DNA of 64,000 nt from Nocardia wallacei (GCF_029869545.1 NZ_JARWQD010000136.1:1-64000), one strand, 5' to 3'. Positions 1 to 9,059 are shown, numbered from the stretch's first letter. Notes: a model not told the origin generated them from the letters alone. Program-made: numbers and translations.

Positions 1-230
1 CACAACTCGCCGTGTCATTTTCTCCCTTCGGGGTGGTGGCCGGCATTTCTCCGCCCCCCCCCGGGGCGGGGGCGTCTGCCACCCCCCCCCAACCCCCCGC
101 GGGGGTTTGGGGGTCCGGGGCCCGGGGCGCCCCCCCCCCCACCCCCCCCCCCCCCCCGGGGGGGGCCCCCCCCCCCCCCCCCCCCCCCACCTCCCGCCCG
201 GCCGCGCCGACCCGCGCCTGCGGAGCAAGG
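1..230. repeat. C/G homopolymer low-complexity tract
   Basis: From about 50 to 190 the sequence is almost pure runs of C interrupted by runs of G. Open frames across it encode only proline/glycine repeats and are not credible genes. It may be a base-calling or assembly artefact, or a real G-quadruplex-forming tract. Frame breaks in the genes just downstream favour poor sequence quality here. Confidence 0.6.
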
Positions 231-440
231 CCATGCCGATACCGGCCGACCACACCCCCGACACCCCCGCACCCGCATTCACCCACCGCGCATGCACCAC
301 CCAGCACCGACGACACCGCACACCGGGGCCCCGCCCACCGGGGCGCGGCATGGACCGAAATCGACTACGCGGGAACGATATTCACGCTCTAACCTAGCCG
401 ATATCACACCGACGGGCAGTCGTGCAGAACAGTCTTCATC

Positions 441-587
441 GTGGACCGCACCCGCCACGGGCAGCGTCAACACACGCCCGCACTGTGGGTCTGGCTCGAC
501 GCCCGCGCCGCCGCTATCCGCGACGCCTGCTACCACCGCAGCCCGCCCGCCCCGCCCGAGCCCACCAGCGAACCGGATTTCCGGTGA
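441..587 (+). CDS. Small hypothetical protein (48 aa from a GTG start)
   Basis: The frame 441-587 has coding-like codon use, with GC-rich third positions, and reads as a plausible peptide (HTPALWVWLDARAAAIRDA). The frame stays open back to 393 without an ATG, so the start is unclear. GTG at 441 is only the best local choice, and an upstream frame break like the one in the next gene is possible. I do not recognise the product. Confidence 0.35.
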   Translation: MDRTRHGQRQHTPALWVWLDARAAAIRDACYHRSPPAPPEPTSEPDFR

Positions 588-832
588 ACTAGACCGACCT
601 CACCCTGCGCAGCCGCCGCTGCGCGGGTTGAGGTTGGGTGAAAACCGTTCGATAACAACCTATTTCGCCACACACACGGAACCGATGCCGACTGCATCCG
701 CCGCGTCCGTCCCCACGACCGAACTGCCAGCGGCAGGCCGCGCCCGGCGATACCGCAATCCCCAACCACGCCCAAGCACCGGCGCGCACGACCCCTCACT
801 CACGCGCCAAAACAGCAAGCGAGACACGAACT

Positions 833-1295
833 ATGAACGGCAACGCGATCGAAGGCCCCCGACTGAGTACCGCCGATATCATCGGCGGCGCTCAACAGCG
901 CAACGATGTGGCCCTACTTGCCGAACGGTATGGTGGGCCGCTGCGGTACACCCCTGCACATCGACAGTCACATCCGGCAGTCGTACTTCTTCATCGAGGC
1001 ATACGACCCGGCTGGGCGGCAATGGAACCAGCTCTGGGCAATTCCGCAAGCGGCCTACACGTTCGGCGGGCCCGAACACGCGGACACCGCCCCGCACACG
1101 ATGGTGATCACCAGCCCCTACACCCGTGACGAGCACCGCAAGGCGGTCAGCTGGCAAAAGATCATGGACAGGCTGACCGGGTACGCCGAGTACCTTCTCG
1201 CGCCCCGCGCCGCCGCCGAGGGGCTGTGCCCGCTGTGCCGACCTCTCTGGCACAACGGCGGCCGGGACGACACCGCCGGGCTGGTAACCGGGTAA
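833..1295 (+). pseudogene. Hypothetical protein gene with a +1 frame break
   Basis: Coding signal begins at ATG 833 (MNGNAIEGPRLSTADIIGG) and continues to about 945. It then resumes in the next frame, through SYFFIEAYDPAGRQW and the cysteine pair in LCPLCRPLW, to the TAA at 1293-1295. One extra base in the C run near 947-951 would explain it, giving one protein of about 153 aa. Starting instead at ATG 906 would avoid the break but discards a convincing N-terminus. I do not recognise the family. The nearby homopolymer tract makes a sequencing error as likely as true decay. Confidence 0.5.
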
Positions 1296-1515
1296 CAGTA
1301 CGTTCGCAAGTCACAGCTCGCAGAGCATCTCCACTTCCATATTCACACCGGCCCAGCCCTCGGTCCATGCCCGGCAATCGTGGTGGTGTCGACGGCCACC
1401 AGCCACCGATTTCCGCCACTCGACCGTTCCCCTGGCCTGCTGTGACTCGGGCACGGTCGCCAAAGGTGTCGTGTAGCCTTCCTGCACAGCAGATTCTGAG
1501 CGAGGTGGGGGGATA

Positions 1516-4131
1516 GTGGACCCGTTTTCACTCATCGTGACTGCATTGGCCAGTGGTGCAGCCGCAGGTGGGCACGGCGCAACGTCAGCGGGGGTGCGTG
1601 ATGCGTATTCTGCGCTCCGCCAGCGGATAACACGTGACGGTAGCGACGAGGAAGCCACGGCCGCGCTCGAAGCCATCGAGGCCACCGGCGGTGAAGACCG
1701 TGCCGCGGTGGAGAGCGTCGTAAGGCGTGCTCGGGTGAGTGACGACCAGGAGACTGCGGCGCTGGCACGCCGTCTGCTGGAGCAGGTTCAAGAGGTTCCG
1801 GCCCATGCTGGGGTCAGCGCCGCCGTAGCCCACGCGGACACCGGTGTTCCCGAATCGGCCGACGGGACAGCGGCTCGCAGTGTCGCCGACCGGGAACACA
1901 CCGCATCACCGACCGACCGGGAACACCAACTCCGTGTGCCAGCGAACCACACTGGCCACCGCACGCTGCGGCGCCGACCCGTCGTCGCGGTGTTGATCGG
2001 TCTGGTCATCGCCCTGGCCGCCGCTACGTCTGCTGTCGTACTCCAGCAAGACAGAGAATCTGGTCCTCCGGGCAGGGCCGAGGTCGCCGGCGACCTTCTC
2101 GGCCGAAGCCAGCGCGCAGCCGAAACCGACCCCTACACATCGCGTTTGGCGGCACTGGCCGCCTGGCGTCTGCACGAAAGCCCCGAGACCTATCGCGCGA
2201 TGTTCAACGCCGCACGCAATCCGCTCACCGCCGTGCTCGACAGCCACACCGCCGGGGTCAAGTCGGTGGCGTCCAGTCGTGACGGTCGCTTCCTGGCCAC
2301 CGGCAGCGTCGACGGCACCGTCCGGTTGTGGGACCCGGCCACACACCAGCCCATCGGTGAACCACTCACCGGGCACACCGGCTCCATCGAGTCGGTGACG
2401 TTCAGTCCCGGCGAAAGCCTCCTCGCCACCAGCAGCGTCGACGGGACCGTCCGATTGTGGGACCCGGCTACCCGCCGTCCCGTCGGTCAACCACTGGCCG
2501 GGCACACCCGGGGAGGCGAGATCGCGTTCAGTCCCGACGGACGCCTCCTTTCTACCAACAGCGCCGACGGGATCGTCCGGTTGTGGGACCCGGCCACACG
2601 CCAGCCCGTCGGTGAACCACTCGACACCGACGGCGCTGTCGAATCCGTGGTGTTCAGTCCTGACGGAAGGCTCCTCGCCACCGTCGGCAGCGCCGTCGAG
2701 GTGTGGGATGCTGCCACAGGCAGACCCGTCGGTAAACCACGCACCGGCTCTGTCGAGTCGGTGGCGTTCAGTCCCGACGGAAGCCTGCTCGCCACCGGCG
2801 GCGCCACGGTCCGATTGTGGAAACCAACCGCAGACTCGCCGTTGGACATCGCACAACTCGCCCCGTTCGACGACAACAACGACACCGTCACGACGATGAC
2901 GTTCAGTCCCGACGGAAGCCTGCTCGCCATCGGCACCGAGGACGGCACCGTCCAGTTGTTCGATATTGCTGCGCGCGCGCCTATCGGTGATCCACTCACC
3001 GCCCATGCCGGCCGGGTCGCCTCGGTGGCGTTCAGCCCTGACGGAACCCTCCTTGCCGCCGATGGCGGCAGCACCGTGCGGGTATGGGACCCTGCCATTC
3101 CACAATCCATCGGTAAAGCACTCGTCGGTACCTCCGGCGGTTCGGTGGGCTCGGTGGCGTTCAGTCCCGATGGAACGCTGCTTGCCACCGGCGGCAGCGA
3201 CGACACCGTCCTGTGGGACCCCGGTACGCGCCAGCCTGTTGGTAGACCACTCCCTGGCGTCCCCAGCTCCGTCGAGTCGGTGACGTTCAGTCGTGACGGA
3301 CGTCTCCTTGCCACCGCCGGGGGCGGCACTGGCCCCGGCGGCCGCTTCTATGGCGCCGTCCAGTTGTGGGATCCCGCCACACGCCAGCCCGTCGGCGAAC
3401 CACTCACCGGCCACAGCAGGGACGTCTACTCGGTGGCGTTCAGTCCCGACGGGCGCTTCCTCGCCACCGGCAGCGGCGACGCCACCGTCAGGCTATGGGA
3501 TCCTGCTACACGCCAACCCCTTGGTGAACCACTCACCGGCCACACCGGCTCCGTCGAGTCGGTGGCATTCAGTCCCGACGGCCGCCTCCTCGCCACCGGC
3601 AGCGGTAAAACCGTCAGGCTGTGGGATCCTGCCACACGCCAGCCCGTCGGTGAACTGCCCACCGACGCCTACACGGTCAACTTGGTGGCGTTCAGCGCTG
3701 ACGGCCGCCTCCTCGCGACCGGCAGCGACGGCACCGTCCAGCTGTGGGACCCCGCCACACGCCAGCCCGTCGGTGAACGACTCACCGTCACCCGCAACGC
3801 CTTGATCAAGTCCATGGCGTTCAGTCCCGACGGGCACCTCCTCGCCATCGGCAGCAGCGACGGCGCCGCCGGGCTCTGGGATACCGCCACACGCCAGCCC
3901 ATCGGTGATCTACTCACCGGTCAATCCGACTCCGCCGCCATCGAGTCGGTGGCGTTCAGTCCTGACGGAAGGCTTCTTGCTACCGGCGAGCTATACGGAA
4001 CCCAGCTATGGAACATCGAATTCACTGTCAGTGCCGAGAAAATCCTCTGCAGCCAAGAGCCGGACGCCTTCGCCGCACCACGGTGGCCACCGGATATCCC
4101 CGAGGACATGCGTCCCCGACTATGCCCGTAG
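1516..4131 (+). CDS. Membrane-anchored protein with 14 WD40 repeats and an N-terminal helical domain
   Basis: The protein is 871 aa from GTG 1516, behind a GGTGGGGGG ribosome-binding site. Residues 1-95 (MDPFSLIVTALASGAAAGG...) form a small alanine/glycine-rich helical domain that also occurs in the proteins at 38914-39378 and 45958-46323. A single transmembrane helix follows at about 156-176 (VVAVLIGLVIALAAATSAVV). Residues from about 235 on contain 14 WD40 blades, most ending VRLWDPATRQPVGEPL, enough for two seven-bladed propellers. The nSTAND or NACHT ATPase often placed before such propellers is missing. I infer a sensor or scaffold with a cytosolic N-terminal signalling domain and a propeller on the other side of the membrane. 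The near-identical blades suggest recent internal duplication. No partner gene is adjacent. Confidence 0.85.
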   Translation: MDPFSLIVTALASGAAAGGHGATSAGVRDAYSALRQRITRDGSDEEATAALEAIEATGGEDRAAVESVVRRARVSDDQETAALARRLLEQVQEVPAHAGVSAAVAHADTGVPESADGTAARSVADREHTASPTDREHQLRVPANHTGHRTLRRRPVVAVLIGLVIALAAATSAVVLQQDRESGPPGRAEVAGDLLGRSQRAAETDPYTSRLAALAAWRLHESPETYRAMFNAARNPLTAVLDSHTAGVKSVASSRDGRFLATGSVDGTVRLWDPATHQPIGEPLTGHTGSIESVTFSPGESLLATSSVDGTVRLWDPATRRPVGQPLAGHTRGGEIAFSPDGRLLSTNSADGIVRLWDPATRQPVGEPLDTDGAVESVVFSPDGRLLATVGSAVEVWDAATGRPVGKPRTGSVESVAFSPDGSLLATGGATVRLWKPTADSPLDIAQLAPFDDNNDTVTTMTFSPDGSLLAIGTEDGTVQLFDIAARAPIGDPLTAHAGRVASVAFSPDGTLLAADGGSTVRVWDPAIPQSIGKALVGTSGGSVGSVAFSPDGTLLATGGSDDTVLWDPGTRQPVGRPLPGVPSSVESVTFSRDGRLLATAGGGTGPGGRFYGAVQLWDPATRQPVGEPLTGHSRDVYSVAFSPDGRFLATGSGDATVRLWDPATRQPLGEPLTGHTGSVESVAFSPDGRLLATGSGKTVRLWDPATRQPVGELPTDAYTVNLVAFSADGRLLATGSDGTVQLWDPATRQPVGERLTVTRNALIKSMAFSPDGHLLAIGSSDGAAGLWDTATRQPIGDLLTGQSDSAAIESVAFSPDGRLLATGELYGTQLWNIEFTVSAEKILCSQEPDAFAAPRWPPDIPEDMRPRLCP

Positions 4132-4669
4132 GCTGGTGAGATCCTCTCGCTCAGGCCGAAATCCGGAACCCGCATCTCCGCATGTCGCAATACAGTGCCA
4201 TCGAGGCAGCCGAGATAATCTCGGCCCCTTGATCTTTCGAACCCTCCGTACGGCCGCTTCGAATCGCGCGCTCCATCCGGCAATACCGCGCGATTGCGTT
4301 GTGTCGACGAGTACTCAGCCCGGATCCCACCGACGGTAATTGCCGCCCCGGTCCGGACTGCTCACCGAGGCGATGCGGCAACAGTGTTCGGTGAGGAGGC
4401 CGTGCACCACCTCCCATCACCGCATCAACCCCGGTAGGCGCCTAAGTGGTTCAGAGAAAGTACCGAACCCCTTGGCTGTAGTCGTGCACCCCTGGGACCG
4501 CCTAGCCGCACACAGCCCCCAAGGTGTGAAAATCGGTCTACCGCACCATGATTGGGAGATTCCGGCATGACCGACCCCCGACCGGTCGTCGACGGTCGGC
4601 GGACAGACCGGGGACATGCGCGCCTGCGACATAACACAACGCCCTGATCGTGGTCCAGACCGTATCCGG
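4132..4669. other. Intergenic, no supported gene
   Basis: The converging genes on either side (WD40 protein and cutinase-like protein) end here. No open frame has convincing codon use. An inverted repeat around 4575-4600 (GACCGGTCGTCGACGGTC) could be part of a bidirectional terminator, but it has no U-tract. Confidence 0.4.
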
Positions 4670-6118
4670 CTATTGCTTGTCGATTTGGCTGGTGAGCCAC
4701 TCCAGTAATTGGCGGACTCCGCTGTCGTAGCCGGTTTGGTGGACGCCGGAACTGTAGAACTGCGCGGCGTCGGCACCTTGCCGGGCGAGGTCGGCCAAGG
4801 CCCCGGTGGTGGCGGGGGTTGTGGAGGTGTGGAGGGTGGTGGCGAGTCCGGCGAGCTGCCCGCCGGCGTCGCCAGCCAGAGCTGAGGCGGCTGCGGCGGC
4901 GAGATCCGCAGCGACAGGCACCAGGCCGATCAGTTCCAGGCCACCGCCGACGGGGTCACCGATGGCGAGCTTCTCGGCCGCTCGCCACCCGACTTCCTGG
5001 GCGATGCCGATATCGGTGGCCACACGGTTGACATCGACGTTGGCCAGGATGTTCACGATCTGAGCCGCGACCGCGGTCCAGCCGCTGGTGTCCAGCGGCG
5101 CAGCCATGGACAGTGCTTGCGCGACCAGATGCAGGTCCACCTGCGCGGCCATGGCCACCAGCGGGTTGAAGAGGGTGTTCAACTCGCCACTGACCCTGTG
5201 CAGGCCGGGGATGTCGATGGCGGTCACCAGCTGCGGCAGCTGGGAGATACCGCCGAGGATGGCGGGTATGTTCGCCGCGGTCTCGGCGAGCCCGGCGAGC
5301 ACGATGACTACCTGGCGGGTCACCTCGGACGGATTGAGCCCGGACAGACTGCTCGTGCCCGACGATGCCGTGCCCGGGTCGGTGGGGTTGGGGCTGCCGG
5401 TGAACGCACGCCCGACCGCAGCGAGCGCGGGCGACGCTTCGGGTGAGGTCGCGCAATAGAGGTCACCCTGGGCGCACACAGTGCGCACCCGCCCGTTCAA
5501 TGCTCCGAAGTCGGAGTCGCGGGGTCCGGCGATACCCTCGCCCGGCACCGCGGACCCGAGTTGCGCGGTGCCGGAGTTTCGGCGGGGGTCGGAGAGGAGT
5601 CCTACCCCGACGACCCGGTCCGCGGGGATCGGGCCTTGCCCGTGCCCGATCCTGGCCGCAATGTCTCCGGCGGCGTCGGCGCCTTGGCTGTAGCCGGCGA
5701 GTACCACTCGGGTGGAGGCGCACAGCCCGCCCAACAGGTCCGACAGGGCCTGGACGCCAGCGGATTCCGAGGCTCGGTAGGTCGGAGCGAGCGAGGCCGC
5801 ATACGGCAGGTACCGGACCTGGATGTCGCCACCGTAGCGCGCGACCAGACCGTCACCGATCGGCCGCAGCATCCCCGACTGGGGCTGGGCGGGATCGGCA
5901 GCAGAGCTGGTTTCCCCGGTGCCGGGAACCAGCACCGCCGTCCACCGGGGACACCCGGGTCCCGCGCCGGGGTCGGCGAGTGCGATACCTGCGGCAGCGG
6001 CGGTAGACGCGGTGAAGGCGGTGGCGATGCTCACCGCCATACACGCGGCGCGCCACCGCACGGGCTGGCGGTGTCGCTGCGCACCGCATTGCGCGGTGCG
6101 GATTGGTGAACCGATCAT
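4670..6118 (-). CDS. Secreted cutinase-family serine esterase/lipase
   Basis: The start is ATG 6118, behind the strong site CGGAGGTTCTC, giving 482 aa. A signal peptide with a hydrophobic core (MAVSIATAFTASTAAAAGIALA) is followed by a cutinase-type alpha/beta hydrolase fold. It has the VLVPGTGET strand and the nucleophile motif GYSQGA at about residue 140. The C-terminal half, about 250 residues, is alanine-rich and helical and is not part of ordinary cutinases of about 200 aa. In mycolic-acid bacteria such enzymes act on lipids or polyesters outside the membrane. Here it lies at the end of the conjugation block, so a role in envelope remodelling at mating contacts is possible but inferred. 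A copy of the repeated leader motif lies 59 nt upstream. Confidence 0.75.
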   Translation of the reverse strand: MIGSPIRTAQCGAQRHRQPVRWRAACMAVSIATAFTASTAAAAGIALADPGAGPGCPRWTAVLVPGTGETSSAADPAQPQSGMLRPIGDGLVARYGGDIQVRYLPYAASLAPTYRASESAGVQALSDLLGGLCASTRVVLAGYSQGADAAGDIAARIGHGQGPIPADRVVGVGLLSDPRRNSGTAQLGSAVPGEGIAGPRDSDFGALNGRVRTVCAQGDLYCATSPEASPALAAVGRAFTGSPNPTDPGTASSGTSSLSGLNPSEVTRQVVIVLAGLAETAANIPAILGGISQLPQLVTAIDIPGLHRVSGELNTLFNPLVAMAAQVDLHLVAQALSMAAPLDTSGWTAVAAQIVNILANVDVNRVATDIGIAQEVGWRAAEKLAIGDPVGGGLELIGLVPVAADLAAAAASALAGDAGGQLAGLATTLHTSTTPATTGALADLARQGADAAQFYSSGVHQTGYDSGVRQLLEWLTSQIDKQ

Positions 6119-6176
6119 GAGAACCTCCGAACAGGTCGAGTACCGGACGCGGGAACCGCTGCCTGCGGCTCCGCTG

Positions 6177-6211
6177 CCTGGGGACTCCTGTTCGGGGGCC
6201 GAAAATGGACA
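6177..6211 (-). promoter_or_regulatory. Conserved leader motif, copy A
   Basis: Read on the minus strand, this is TGTCCAT, then 13 nt, then ACAGGAGTCC and a C/G-rich tail. It lies 59 nt before the start of the cutinase-like gene. The same spacing and core occur at 17256-17290, 18513-18547 and 59600-59634, each 36-59 nt upstream of a start codon. Function unknown: a promoter or operator, or a short leader ORF with its own ribosome-binding site, would both fit. Confidence 0.55.
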
Positions 6212-6420
6212 ACCGAAGATCAATCAGTTCGGGCGAGTCGGCCCCGGGGACGCCACAGCCCTGCTTCGGTCTATCGGGGGGAACTCGTATGGGCCCATGT
6301 CGGTCCCGGTGTTGGCCGCCAGGGTCCATCGGTATCCGGGAAACCCGATTTCTAAACAAGATGCCCGGCTTCTAGTCGCCGTATTAATCAGTGGTACGGC
6401 CTCCGAATCTTCCGCGCCAT
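6212..6420. other. Intergenic, probable promoter region of the cutinase-like gene
   Basis: About 200 bases between the cutinase-like gene and its upstream neighbour. It is richer in A/T than the flanks and contains no credible gene. The promoter that serves the leader-motif transcript should lie here, but I cannot define -35 and -10 boxes with confidence. Confidence 0.3.
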
Positions 6421-6642
6421 TCACGGCGCTGTGCGCTCCCAAGGGAGTCGTTCGGTGAACAAGAACATCTCATGCCATGTCGCGGCGCAGTCCCTGCAGA
6501 CGGACCTTTCGTGATCGCACAACTTCGGTGAGGCGGCCACTGGTATGTCGACTTCTTCTAGATGGAACGCCGTCTGTTGTGCGTTACCGGAGATGGAGGC
6601 GCATTCCTGCAGGGCGCTGACGGTCTTCTTTTTCACGGACAT
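6421..6642 (-). CDS. Small Cys/His protein, tandem paralogue 1
   Basis: The 73-aa protein starts at ATG 6642 behind GAAAGGAAACC. It begins MSVKKKTVSALQECASISG and contains the cluster CDHERSVCRDC, followed by AATWHEMFLFTERLPWE. The arrangement of cysteines and histidine suggests one zinc-binding knuckle. It is clearly related to its upstream neighbour at 6735-6977, which has the same ending (LFTE-LPW) after a similar Cys/His knuckle. I do not know the family. The position at the distal end of the conjugation block suggests an accessory role. Confidence 0.6.
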   Translation of the reverse strand: MSVKKKTVSALQECASISGNAQQTAFHLEEVDIPVAASPKLCDHERSVCRDCAATWHEMFLFTERLPWERTAP

Positions 6643-6734
6643 CGCAAGGGTTTCCTTTCGGGTGGAGGTGCCTATCCCTGGTTGGGGGTGAGTAGCTCGT
6701 ATCGGTTCTGATAGAGATGCTGGGCTGGGTGGTC

Positions 6735-6977
6735 TCATGTGCTGTCGTCCGATGGTGTGAGGAGGTCGTTGTCCCATGGGAGTGGTTCGGTGAAGAGGTA
6801 TTCGAGCCGCCAAGCGGCGACGCAGAACTCACAGATAGTGTTTCGGTGGCGGCAACGGTAGGGGCTGCACGCGAGCCGCAGCTCGACTTGGCTGAAGCGC
6901 TCGACCTTTCCCGTGCGATAGTCGCCGGTGAGACGGTTGTCCACTAGCGCGGCAACTGTTCTTCTCCTGTTGCGCAT
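6735..6977 (-). CDS. Small Cys/His protein, tandem paralogue 2
   Basis: The 80-aa protein starts at ATG 6977 behind CGGAGAGTGG. It contains CSPYRCRHRNTICEFC followed by VAAWRLEYLFTEPLPW. The second half matches the 6421-6642 product, so the two arose by duplication. A single zinc knuckle plus a conserved aromatic tail is all that can be seen. Both genes lie downstream of the peptidoglycan hydrolase and probably belong to the same transcript. Confidence 0.6.
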   Translation of the reverse strand: MRNRRRTVAALVDNRLTGDYRTGKVERFSQVELRLACSPYRCRHRNTICEFCVAAWRLEYLFTEPLPWDNDLLTPSDDST

Positions 6978-7067
6978 TCCACTCTCCGTTAAGCTGTAAT
7001 CGCTGACGAACACGAATCACGTTTGTCCAATTAGGACGATGACCTCTGGCGGCTGCGCCGATGGCGG

Positions 7068-8039
7068 CTATAAGGCGCGATTATCTGGTCGTGTAGCCGC
7101 GTAGAAATCTTTTCCGTGGTAATCGTCAATTCGCACTGGAATTCCGAAATCGGGAGCGTGGAGCATTTTTCCTGCGCCTAGGTAAATTCCGACATGGTGC
7201 ACGTCGGCGTCGGTGCCGAAGAAAAGTAGGTCGCCGGGCTGTAGCGCGTTCTCCGGAATCCGTGGCCCGACGTTGACCTGGTCGTGGGTGGTGCGGGGCA
7301 GGTCGATGCCGACGGTGGCGTAGGCGGCTCGGGTGAGTCCGGAGCAGTCCCAGCCGCCGGAGACTTCGGGGCCGTTGCCGCCCCACACGTACGGTTGCCC
7401 GAGTTGCGCGCAGGCGAACGAGATCACTTGTGCGGCAGTGGGAGTGGCGGCCTGGATGTGCTGGCAGTCGCCGGTGCCGGGTGGCGGGTCGAGTCGGTAG
7501 CTGGCGGCTTGGTCGAGGACTTGCTGCACGTACCAGTCGGCGTGGTTGTAGGCGAAGATCGCGCGGTAGAGGTCGGCGGGGGCGCCGGAGTCGCACAGGT
7601 AGTGGGCGGCGGTGTGGATGGCGTCGCTGTCGTTGTAGCGCGACGGCGGGTTCGCGCCGCCGGGCGGGGGCGGGTGGCGGTCGACGACGCTGTCGAAGGT
7701 GCCGGACAGGAACTGCATCGGCCCGGCAGCGCCCGCGCTGTTCTCGCCGGAGTGCACGCCGGGCAGTTGGCTTCTGCCGTGGTCGGTTTCGACTTTGCCG
7801 ATGCCGGCCAGGACGGTCCAGTCGAGGCCGGGGCAGTCGGCAGCGGCGGCTTTCTGGTAGAGCGCGAGCTTGTCGGCGGGGATGTCGGCGCGAGCGTCGG
7901 GGCTCGGGGCGGATCCGCTGGCGGCGGGGCCGGGCATGGTGGTGCGGGCGGAGTCGACGGCGACCACGGTGACGGTGAACGCGCCAATGGTCACCGCCCC
8001 GAACAGGGCGACGGCTGCGGCGGTAATGCGGAGCATCAT
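7068..8039 (-). CDS. Conjugation-associated lytic transglycosylase-NlpC/P60 endopeptidase
   Basis: The start ATG 8039 overlaps the upstream stop in an ATGA junction, giving 323 aa. An N-terminal membrane/signal segment (residues 5-28) is followed by a transglycosylase-like domain: E84 in the GKVETDHG motif, then GAAGPMQF at 103-110 and AYNHADWYV. A C40 peptidase domain follows from about 200, with catalytic Cys232 (WDCSGL), His282 (HHVGIYLG) and His294. The two activities would cut glycan strands and peptide stems to let the conjugation channel cross the wall. This pairing is typical of Gram-positive type IV secretion elements and matches its place at the end of the T4SS operon. Confidence 0.9.
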   Translation of the reverse strand: MMLRITAAAVALFGAVTIGAFTVTVVAVDSARTTMPGPAASGSAPSPDARADIPADKLALYQKAAAADCPGLDWTVLAGIGKVETDHGRSQLPGVHSGENSAGAAGPMQFLSGTFDSVVDRHPPPPGGANPPSRYNDSDAIHTAAHYLCDSGAPADLYRAIFAYNHADWYVQQVLDQAASYRLDPPPGTGDCQHIQAATPTAAQVISFACAQLGQPYVWGGNGPEVSGGWDCSGLTRAAYATVGIDLPRTTHDQVNVGPRIPENALQPGDLLFFGTDADVHHVGIYLGAGKMLHAPDFGIPVRIDDYHGKDFYAATRPDNRAL

Positions 8040-9037
8040 GGCCTCGCGTCCCGGGGCGGGCGGGGAGGTGGCGGTGGCAGCACCGTGCGCGGGTCGACGG
8101 CCGGGCTCGCGATGTCGAAGGCCGAGCCGTTGGTGTCCGGGAGTTGGGGCCAGGCGGCAGTGAGCTGGTGCAGCGTGAGCCGGGGCTGGCGGGCGGTGGC
8201 GGGTGGGTGCAGCGGCAGCCAGACCGGCCCGTCCGGCCCGGTGGTGGCGTAGTCGGCGGCGGCGGTCGCGATCGGGACGGTGTCCGGGGCGGATAGCGCG
8301 GCGGCTGCGGCCCGTAGGGCGGTGCGGGCGGTGGCTTCGCGGCGGGTGGTGGGCAGCCATAGCAGGAGCGGGGTGGTGATGCCGGTGGCGGCGGCCAGCT
8401 CGGCGTATCCGGTGAGCTTGCTGCAGACTCGGGTGAGAGGTTCTGTGCCGCAGTCGTATTCGAGGAAGAACTCCAGTCCGCGCTGGCCGGGACGGGCGGG
8501 GTCGAGGCGGCCGTAGGCATCGGGACGCGCCAGATCGCCCCACAGCCGTGCGCATCGGGTGGGCGACCACCACGCGGTCAGGGTCATCTCGCTTGCGGGT
8601 CGGGTGGCCAGGCGGGTGAACCAGTCGTGCACGCCGATGTCGTGGTTCAGTCGCAGGCTGTGCGCGAGGGCCAGCGTGCGGTCGTGTCGCCAGCGCAGCT
8701 CGCGGACATCGAGGCCGTGCTCGCCGGCCAGGACCGCGGCTCCGGCTGGCGCGAGGATCCAGTGCCAGGGCGCGGTGCCGAGGTCACGGCGCGGCCGGAA
8801 CCGGTCGATCACCTGGTTGTCGTGGAGTGTGAGCAGTCGGCGGCTGGCGCGGCGGGTCGCGGTGAACGCGAGCGTGCTTATCTGGGTGGTGGTCAGCACG
8901 CGATGCTCGTAGAGCATCCACAACAACCACCGATCCCGGCCGGTGAGCATCGCGGCTAGGTCTGCCTGCCGCGACAGGGACCGGGCGGACGCAGACGGCC
9001 CGGATGGGCGGGGCCGGATGGGCGGAGTTCGGGTCAT
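8036..9037 (-). CDS. Replication-relaxation family protein
   Basis: The 333-aa protein starts at ATG 9037 behind GGAGG. Residues 35-60 (AMLTGRDRWLLWMLYEHRVLTTTQISTLAF) form a winged-helix-like N-terminus, and the next part resembles the replication-relaxation (Replic_Relax) family of actinobacterial plasmids and ICEs. The central EFFLEYDCGTEPLTRV segment is reminiscent of a nuclease core (E-Y-D), but I cannot confirm catalysis. It overlaps the hydrolase gene by 4 nt and follows the coupling-protein gene by 68 nt, so it probably works in DNA processing for transfer. It could take part of the relaxase role, since no standard relaxase gene is visible in this window. Confidence 0.7.
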   Translation of the reverse strand: MTRTPPIRPRPSGPSASARSLSRQADLAAMLTGRDRWLLWMLYEHRVLTTTQISTLAFTATRRASRRLLTLHDNQVIDRFRPRRDLGTAPWHWILAPAGAAVLAGEHGLDVRELRWRHDRTLALAHSLRLNHDIGVHDWFTRLATRPASEMTLTAWWSPTRCARLWGDLARPDAYGRLDPARPGQRGLEFFLEYDCGTEPLTRVCSKLTGYAELAAATGITTPLLLWLPTTRREATARTALRAAAAALSAPDTVPIATAAADYATTGPDGPVWLPLHPPATARQPRLTLHQLTAAWPQLPDTNGSAFDIASPAVDPRTVLPPPPPRPPRDARP

Positions 9038-9045
9038 GGAGGACA

Positions 9046-9059
9046 CCTCCGAATCGGAG
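9046..9059 (-). promoter_or_regulatory. Inverted repeat covering the ribosome-binding site of the replication-relaxation gene
   Basis: CTCCGAATCGGAG is a near-perfect palindrome at 9047-9059. On the minus strand its right arm contains most of the GGAGG site that serves ATG 9037, so the hairpin could hide the site and damp translation of this gene relative to the upstream T4SS genes. This is seen in sequence only. Confidence 0.35.

Noticed and set aside
12-397. Open frames through the C/G homopolymer tract
   Set aside because: They encode only proline, glycine and alanine runs and have no start signals; they follow from base composition.
292-1107. Long plus-strand frame of 271 codons
   Set aside because: Codon use is not coding-like, and it overlaps two better-supported frames at 441-587 and 833-1295.
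1906-3414. 502-codon minus-strand frame opposite the WD40 gene
   Set aside because: It is the regular antisense image of the repeated WD40 blades, without its own ribosome-binding site or family similarity.
2280-3990. Regularly spaced DNA repeats, at first sight like a CRISPR or satellite array
   Set aside because: The period of about 120-130 bp matches WD40 blades in frame; there are no short palindromic repeats with unique spacers.
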